DNA of 64,000 bases. It comes from Ustulina deusta (Eukaryota > Ascomycota > Sordariomycetes > Xylariales > Xylariaceae). Both the position numbers and the translations under genes were made by a program. This document shows positions 57,657-64,000 of this stretch, piece after piece. Position 1 is the stretch's first letter; each line of letters opens with the position of its first letter. Below the pieces are notes generated by a model. That model did no database searches, was not told the DNA's origin, and was given only the letters and a program-made list of their open reading frames with translations. Location: assembly GCA_023159155.1 (NCBI GenBank), contig JAJNNX010000044.1:310001-374000 (forward strand), read 5' to 3'.

Positions 57657-58971
57657 TTAATCAGTATCCAGTTTTACGACGTCTTCCATCTCGATATTGT
57701 CATCGTCGCCGTCAAAGTCAGAATCATTTGGTTCGGGGCTTGGGGGTGCGCCTTCGACTGACTGCACGTTGAGTCGCTTGTACTCTGGTTTCAGTTCCCA
57801 GTAGTTGGCAAAGCGCCCAGATTTATGCAACACGGCAACCTCTTCCAAATTCTCACGTAGCCATGCTTCAGGCTGATTTAGAGTCTGCTTGAATCCTTTC
57901 AGAGACCAGTACGCATATTGTTCGTAGCACCGGAAGATGCGATCGCGTAGCTCGCTCTGCGGCAGACGGGCAGCCTTCTCTTCCTTCTGCTTCTTGTTCT
58001 TCTTCTGTTCCGGAGCCGTGCGCTGTAACCGTCAGCTTTGCCCTGCAAACAGTCCAAAATACACTTACCACGAGGTTGCTGAATTTGTCATTCGACACAT
58101 GTGCGCCAGCCTGAATAACTCCACTGGGGTCGAAGGACTTGACGATGCTCGCTGCGACCTTGGGTTTCATCGCATCGTCATTCATCACCCTCAAAATATG
58201 TTGCGTTTCCTCGGTCCACTCAGGTAAACACGTAAATTCACGGCTTAACTTCCCCGCTAAGGTGGTTTTCTCTATACCAAGCGTCAGCAAGGAGGCCAGT
58301 GCTGTAGCGTCAGAAGAGGGAGATGAGTGCTAACTTGGAATAGCTTTCCTGTAACGGGGTTGGTATTTGTTTTTCTTCACGCCGCCTTCTGGCTGAGTCT
58401 TGTCCTCGGGGCGCTGGTGCTGTTGCTCTTGCCTGCGGCGTAAATGGGGAGGCAAGTCGCTGTTGGCTCCGTGGGATCTGGACTTGAAACCAGGGAGGTC
58501 CTGTTCGGTGAATAGGAACGAATTGGCCAGATTCATATCCTTGGTCTCCAGTTTATATTCTTTCGGAATGGGTTGGTGGTTTGGCTTGGTATGGTCTAAC
58601 AGCAGTGCCATTCTTTCCTACAAACCATGGTCAGACTGAATGCGGATTCCCGAGCCCAGCAGTGGCAAGTTGAGACGCACGATTTGCCGGCCATCCTTCC
58701 CCACCTCGATCCATTTGCGCACAGTCCCTATGCGTATCTCTTCGTCGTCGGCTAAATGAGCCCAGGCATTGTAGAGGTACTTGGGCACATGCGTCAGGTA
58801 GACATCGGCTGCGGCAGGGTTCGTGGCGCTGAAATCAGCGAACTCAAGATCGCCGGCATCTTCGTACATATCATCGTCGGACACGGCACCGGGCAATGAG
58901 TTGATGGCATCGGGATCGGGCTTGATCGAAGGATCTGGTTTGAGCATAGGTTCCGCCTTGACGGACGCCAT
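57657..58971 (-). CDS. TFG2: Transcription initiation factor IIF beta subunit (RAP30/Tfg2), four exons
   Basis: Exons on the minus strand are 58971-58681, 58617-58335, 58271-58069 and 58022-57657, giving 380 residues. Introns are 46-63 bp; intron 1 has a clear TCTGAC branch site. The N-terminal dimerisation domain is recognisable in PKYLYNAWAHLADDEEIRIG and, after the first intron, MALLLDHTKPNHQPIPKEY. The linker is Gln/Arg-rich. The C-terminal winged helix runs from about 275 to 335: RLPQSELRDRIFRCYEQYAY, WSLKGFKQTLNQPEAWLREN, LEEVAVLHKSGRFANYWEL. An acidic tail (DSDFDGDDDNIEMEDV) follows. As part of TFIIF it brings RNA polymerase II to promoters in the nucleus. The gene is expected to be essential and supports housekeeping character of this end of the window. 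Confidence 0.9.
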
Positions 58972-60139
58972 GGTGATGGGCTGCTGGCTGTCTGCAGCTA
59001 GTAGAAAATGCAGATGTCGAAAGGCGCGAGCACAAGATGTCTTGCCAGCGTAGCTTGGTCGATATCGAGTGGAGTTAATATGTTCAATATGATGTATGAT
59101 TAGGTCTGTCGCGAAGTCAGAAGACTCTCTTTTTGTTGATGGTGCAAGGGAGCCTTATGATGTAAGGATGCTTACAGATCCGGCACTCCAGCCTCGACAG
59201 CTGTTCTTGCCATCCGTTTGCAGCCGCTAATCGTGCCACGCCCCACCTTTCCGTATTGGGACTCGCAGTGGCTCACAGGTAGATAATCCTCCAGGAGTCG
59301 AGAGGCAGAGATCACGTGTTGCATCAACAGCGCAGCACTAAGGTGGGGAATCACGTACCCACATTTTATTCACTGATGTCGTTGACTGGCTCGCGCATCA
59401 ACGCAATCAATCAATCAATCGATCAATCGCATGGCCTGATGCTGCCCGTGTTCCATCAATCCAACATATCCCATATCCCATATCCCATCTCCCATGGTCC
59501 ATCATCCATCAACCCATCCGTCATCTAGCATACGCCAGTGACAGCCACCATTAGCGATCCAGGACTGATGATCTTCTTGAAGCAATAGTCGCCACCCCCA
59601 ATGCTTGTGTCTTCCCATAGTCCAGTTCTTACTAAAACACCTATACGTTTTCCGATAGCATTCTGCAGCTGCATCGCCGAGTGACGACATAGTCGCAGTT
59701 GCATTGCACATCAAAGGGAGAAAACAAGGGAGAAGAGGCAAAAAAAAGGAAAGGTGTTCACAGTTGGAGCTGGAGAAACAAAAGACGTCGATCTTGTGTG
59801 ACACGACTACAAGTGTCGCCATCCTCTCCTCGCCTCTTTGTTCACGGTGAATTCCATCCTCCGCCCTCGATCTTCTTGCACACGCATATACTCTGTCTCA
59901 TTTTGTTCCACCATTCTCTCTTCTGGTCCTTTGAGTAATTGCCCAAAGGATATCAGCAAGTGTACTTCAAGCAGCCACATCACTGTTTCCCTTCCTACCT
60001 TCCCACATCCAGATATAAGCATCTCCTCCCCAAATCTCAAACAAGGGCATTTCCACCTCGCCACCACATCATTGGTCTTGTTAGCAATTGCGCACGTTCT
60101 GACTCGAATAACCTTACCATTCAGCTCTCGCCTATCATC
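58972..60139. promoter_or_regulatory. Divergent promoter region between TFIIF beta and CCCH-protein genes
   Basis: About 1.17 kb between two outward-facing ATGs. It contains short simple repeats: AATC-type units at about 59405-59430 and CCCATAT/CCCATCT units at about 59466-59495. The final 300 bp before 60140 are CT-rich, typical of fungal promoters. No other gene is recognised. Confidence 0.5.
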
Positions 60140-61755
60140 ATGTCCACAGCAGAAGATCAAGAGCTTCAAGACAAAATCGCCAAACTAGCCAGTGTGTTCC
60201 GCAACGCGCCCTTCGCAACAGGTCTCTGATCAATATCGCTCACTATTTCGTAGATCGCATCAGTCGCCACAAGGAGACTCAGCATAATGGCGCGTACTAC
60301 GGTACAGCTACCTCAATCCCACACCGCCTTGTTGGACATAGTCACCTAACCACGAGAAAATTCAGGCCCGGATTCCTCGACTGGCGGCAGAGGCTCGTAT
60401 CACCGATCAGCACCATACCCTCGACAAAGTTACCGTGGCGGTCGAGCTAGATTCGCACCCACTTATCGCAACAGGACTCTAGTTCTCAATGGAGGAGCCC
60501 AAGCTACCCCTTCCAATCAGGAAAACCATGCTCCGGACCCCATGACACCATCGTGGGTAACCAAGACCGATCGCCATCTCCAGCTAATCAATCGTGATGT
60601 ATACGAGCGAGAAACCCAACAACGGACACAAGCGATCGAACAAACGCTCAGGCAGAAACAGCTCAACAAGGATCGTCGCGAGAAAGCACAGCTCTTCAGG
60701 AACATGCAACAAGCTGGCGGAGACAGTATGACCGCATATTCTAATTCGTCTAAACCAGTTTCTCGATACGAAGTCGAAGTTGATGGCGTCCGCTTTCATG
60801 TCACCCAGCAAGGAAGCAAACTGGTTAAAGCTCCTGGTGCGTTGCAGAACCGCCTCCAGTAGTATCATAACTAAAATACTTTTGCTCTTTAGATGACTTA
60901 AACCCACCCACCGCCACACCGAAAGTGGCTATATTATTTGGTGTCAAATTCCACCGCACAAAGAACGGCAATCTCATAAGACACGGAATAGTACAAGCTC
61001 AGCGGTATGTTCTAATCAGCATGATTGACTTGCACTCTAACAGGTCCATAGGCGCGCCGGCCGCATCAACAAGGTCAACGAGAGATGCAAGGCCTTCTCA
61101 TGGACTGGTATCGTCTTCCTTCAACTAAAATAAACGCCTACCTCACTACCTATTTCTACTGGAGGCGGTGCGGTAAGCCCCCTTAGGAACACACTAACAT
61201 CTAACCCTAGGCACCTGTCCGAAAGGCCCCGCTTGTCGATATATTCACGATATCTCCAAGACTGCCATTTGCAGAACTTGGCTCTTGAAGAGTGACTGCC
61301 CCAAAGGCGACAACTGCGATCTATCGCACGACATCACGGAGGAGAGGACACCGCTTTGTATGCATTACGCCAACGGGAAATGCAACAATCCTTCGTGTTC
61401 GTACGTGCATGCTGAGCATTCTCCGACCGATCCGGTATGCCGGACGTTTGGCATATACGGATACTGCGAGAAGGGCGCCCGGTGCCCTGCACGCCACGTG
61501 TTCGAATGTCCTGACTTTAGCAACACCGGTGTCTGTAAACTTAAGGGCTGTAAGCGGCCTCATATTGAAAGGGCAAGTATTCTCCGCAAAGCAAACAAAA
61601 GGGCGTCCTCGGAAGAGATGGACGATTTGTCCAGCGAAGACGATGATGTGGTGGACAGTGACGACGTGGACTCGGATGAGGCTGAAGAGTTCATCGGTCA
61701 TGACGACGACGACCTGAGCTTTGCCGAACAAAAAGATTTTATCGGTTTTACATAA
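60140..61755 (+). CDS. CCCH zinc-finger protein, ZC3H3-like, six exons
   Basis: Exons 60140-60191, 60254-60301, 60366-60836, 60893-61004, 61052-61107 and 61211-61755 give 427 residues. Splice choices keep the sequence LANRISRHKE at exon 1/2 and AQRRAGRINKVNERC at exon 4/5. The N-terminus has a short helix (AEDQELQDKIAKLANRISRH) and a Gly/Arg-rich stretch (RQSYRGGRARF, YRNRTLVLNG). Five CCCH fingers follow from about 238 to 370: CKAFSWTGTCPKGPACRYIH, CRTWLLKSDCPKGDNCDLSH, CMHYANGKCNNPSCSYVH, CRTFGIYGYCEKGARCPARH and CPDFSNTGVCKLKGCKRPH. Spacing C-x8-C-x5-C-x3-H (fingers 1, 2, 4) with tighter fingers 3 and 5 is that of ZC3H3, which couples polyadenylation to mRNA export. The tail is Asp/Glu-rich (SSEDDDVVDSDDVDSDEAEE). 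A nuclear RNA-binding role is likely. Confidence 0.88.
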
Positions 61756-62848
61756 CACCTGCAGTTCCTACTAACTTCGTAGGTGTATCCATCTAGCCGA
61801 CCGTGCGGTCGGCCAGGGGCACTGGATAGTTCCCGGTTCATTGGCATGTTTCCGTCCTTGGCTATCATGTCCTTGTGAAAAAACAAAGCTGTCTTGCGGT
61901 TACGTTTTGCTTCGAGGGTAGATAACTGCGGCAAATGGCTGGCGCCGGACACGATGATTTCCTTTTACGGTTGTGATACCCCAACGCGACTGCGACTAGC
62001 TAGGGTCGCTTGAAACTGCTCTTTCGACGAAACTAGACAGAAATTTGATGAGACAAGAAAAGAAAGAAGAAATACGGGCTGGTATTCATATGGCCCGGGG
62101 CCAATATAGTAATAAAATCAGTTTTCCAAGCTATTTCCCGATTTGGGTTGTCAGATGTTGGCATGTGACGCAGAGAGGCTTAGAGAGGATAGTGCAGCGC
62201 TACGTGCGGGCGGTATTACGCTGTAATGGTGCGATGTTGCCAGGTGTTGGTTTCACAGCAACCTTAGGGGCCGCTCAGGTCTCTACTTAAGAGGTAGATA
62301 TACTGGACGCCCAGTGGACTCAGCCTCGAACCGCGCGCCCACGTGGGTGCTAAATGCGCGATTCCCTGCTAGAGATGCGTGCAAGAATTAAGAAGGCGCC
62401 CTCCAAGTTCTCAAACAAAGGACCGACCTACCACGACCAAATGCCGGAAGCAATCATTTTCATGCGCGCTGAGCCACCCCCGATGGGTTTTTTTATCCAC
62501 CAGGACTAGACAGACCGGCGCATAGTCGAGCCAAGATGCATAGCTGGGCCTTCTTGCTGTGTACTGACTGGCTGTGCTTGGCTTTGCTGGAGAAAGGCAC
62601 ACTTACACTATACTACTAGACGACACAAGCGGGCATAGAAGTGAATCGTGACAACACGAGATATCTATCTATCTATATATTGAGCTCTTTGGATGAATAC
62701 ACGCTCTCTCTCTTTTTTTCACCGTCGATCATCGATCCAAAAGACGGCCGACGAGGTGTGCGCACTCACATCCCGTTGTTCCAGTAACCTGTTTCAAGTT
62801 GCCTACGTGCCCGTATTATACATATAACAGCACAGCATAACACAAATC
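61756..62848. other. 1.1-kb spacer upstream of the Sel1-repeat gene
   Basis: Holds the 3' end of the CCCH gene and the promoter of the next gene. A TATCTATCTATCTATATAT repeat lies near 62660-62678 and CTCTCTCTCTTTTTTT near 62704-62719. No gene recognised. Confidence 0.5.
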
Positions 62849-64000
62849 ATGGGGCTTCGCGATTTGATTAAGAAGAAAGACCGGCTCGGCGCAGGCGACG
62901 CCGACTATTCCGAGACGCTGCACAAACTCGCGGGGCCAGAGTTCACCTTCATCCGGTCCGACACAAACACGCACGAGATCATCCACCCGCCAACCCACCC
63001 CGCCAACGACCGGTATCTGACCGCGCACGGGCCGAGATCGACGCCATCCAAGTCGCGCCGCAGCCTCGACGTGTTCCGTCCGCGATCGCGGGGCAACAGC
63101 CTCCTCTCCGCCGCGTCCGCCGACAGCGACGGCGAGGGCAGCAGCACCGCCGCCACCAAGAAGGAACACCGCCGTCTGTCGCACCGTCTGGGTCTGGCCC
63201 GTCACGCGCCCAAGACGTCCGAGTTCGTGCCCGAGAACCTGCCCCAGATCAACGTCACCGGCACCTCGGACGGCCCGACGGCGGAAAACAAGGAGCAGCA
63301 GTGGGAGAAGCGCGCCACCATCCTCGCAAGCACCAACGAGGAGCGCCAGAGGAGCAGATCACAGAGCGTGTCTGCGTCGCCGTCGCCGTCGCCGTCCTAT
63401 GCGAACCTCGCCGGCCTGGACGACGGGACTGGCCGCACCGACACGTCGCCGCCCAAGTCAGGTGTCGTCTCGTCCCAGGAGATCGACCGGGACATCCAGG
63501 AAGCCATCCGGCTGCACGAGGAGGGGGATCTCGAGAGGTCAACGCAATTATTCGGGCGCCTCGCCGATCCGGATGGCGCCAACAATCCGCTAAGTCAGGT
63601 TCTATATGGGCTTGCGCTGAGGTTAGTACCTGGCCGTCTTCAAACACGCATGCATCAAGGAGGCAATACCTTCGCCCACATCATCTGGGACAAGACAGAG
63701 TCGATATCACTCAAGGCTACGAGACCCCAGGAGCGCAGAGATAGAGTCAGACCGTCTGCGGGGGAGAGCTGTAAGGAACATATTGCAAGCTAACGCTGGA
63801 ACCTGTACAGACATGGCTGGGGCTGCGAGCCCGACCTCGAGCGCGCCGTCACCTATCTTTCAGCTGCAGCATCAAATGCAGCAACCGTAGAAACCCTGGC
63901 CCTCAAGGCAGGTCTCAAGAAAGGGGGTGCGGCAAAGGGTGAACTGGTTCTCGCCATCTTCGAGCTCGCTAACTGCTTCCGCCACGGCTGGGGCATTGGG
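62849..64000 (+). CDS. Sel1-repeat protein (Dsf2/chitin-synthase-regulator-like), partial at window end
   Basis: Exon 1 is 62849-63621 and exon 2 starts at 63811 and runs off the window; 320 codons are visible. The start MGLRDLIKKKDRL is at ATG 62849. Residues about 45-110 and 155-190 are Ser/Arg-rich and probably disordered (STPSKSRRSLDVFRPRSRG, SVSASPSPSPSYANL). Residues about 205-260 begin the Sel1/TPR-like repeats (IQEAIRLHEEGDLERSTQLFGRLA, SQVLYGLALRHGWGCEPDLE), which continue after the intron with FELANCFRHGWGI. Fungal relatives of this architecture include Dsf2-type and Skt5-type proteins that act at the cell cortex and in chitin synthesis. The exact orthologue cannot be chosen without the C-terminus. 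Confidence 0.85.

Noticed and set aside
60222..60253. Possible 32-bp first intron in the CCCH gene (donor at 60222)
   Set aside because: Too short for a fungal intron; the upstream donor at 60192 gives 62 bp and restores the conserved LANRISRHK sequence.

Overview
The window looks like nuclear DNA of a filamentous ascomycete (Pezizomycotina). The evidence is short spliceosomal introns of about 45-220 bp with GT...CTRAC/CTAAT...AG signals, two HET-domain genes, a fungal SKP1 paralogue, Ish1/Msc1-type and Gnt1-type genes, and a large AT-rich block whose transposon remnants carry RIP-like decay (repeat-induced point mutation, C to T on both strands, many TAG/TAA stops). The species cannot be fixed from the sequence alone.

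Layout. (1) 1-13.6 kb is an AT-rich, gene-free transposon graveyard. On its left is a decayed Ty1/copia element on the minus strand (RNase H, RT, integrase and gag in order from about 20 to 5200). Next is a GC-richer island at 5283-7143 with short repeated motifs, poly-C runs and a broken gag-like frame. A second copia pol remnant on the plus strand (7449-9845) lies between two diverged copies of one roughly 306-bp LTR (7144-7448 and 9877-10184). A third, heavily mutated LTR relative lies at about 11411-11705. The block ends in a previously unmasked-looking satellite of about twelve degenerate units of roughly 160 bp (11.7-13.58 kb). (2) 14-20.6 kb holds a divergent pair of glycoside hydrolase genes, GH2 (minus) and GH31 (plus, five exons). 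(3) 21-26.6 kb holds an Ish1/Msc1 repeat protein and a GT8/Gnt1-like glycosyltransferase, both minus. (4) 29.5-31.6 kb holds a membrane-anchored aspartic-peptidase-like protein lacking recognisable catalytic motifs. (5) 34.5-48.3 kb is an accessory-looking stretch: a HET gene, a GH43 enzyme, a small membrane protein, an SDR with an in-frame stop, a decayed M24 peptidase fragment and a second HET gene, with long intergenic gaps. (6) 50.4-53.9 kb holds a divergent SKP1 paralogue and an unrecognised 509-residue protein. (7) 56-64 kb is conserved housekeeping territory: a HAD phosphatase, TFIIF beta subunit, a five-finger CCCH protein of ZC3H3 type, and the start of a Sel1-repeat protein cut by the window end.

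How the genes fit together: GH2, GH31 and GH43 could act on plant cell-wall side chains (beta-galactosyl, alpha-xylosyl/glucosyl and arabinosyl/galactosyl units), but only GH2 and GH31 share a promoter region. The HET genes and SKP1 paralogue belong to families that are typically expanded in fungal accessory regions. Gene models with introns were assembled by hand from splice signals, reading-frame continuity and family conservation; every multi-exon complete model gives a length divisible by three. Several apparent long frames begin with GTG; I moved those starts to the first suitable ATG.
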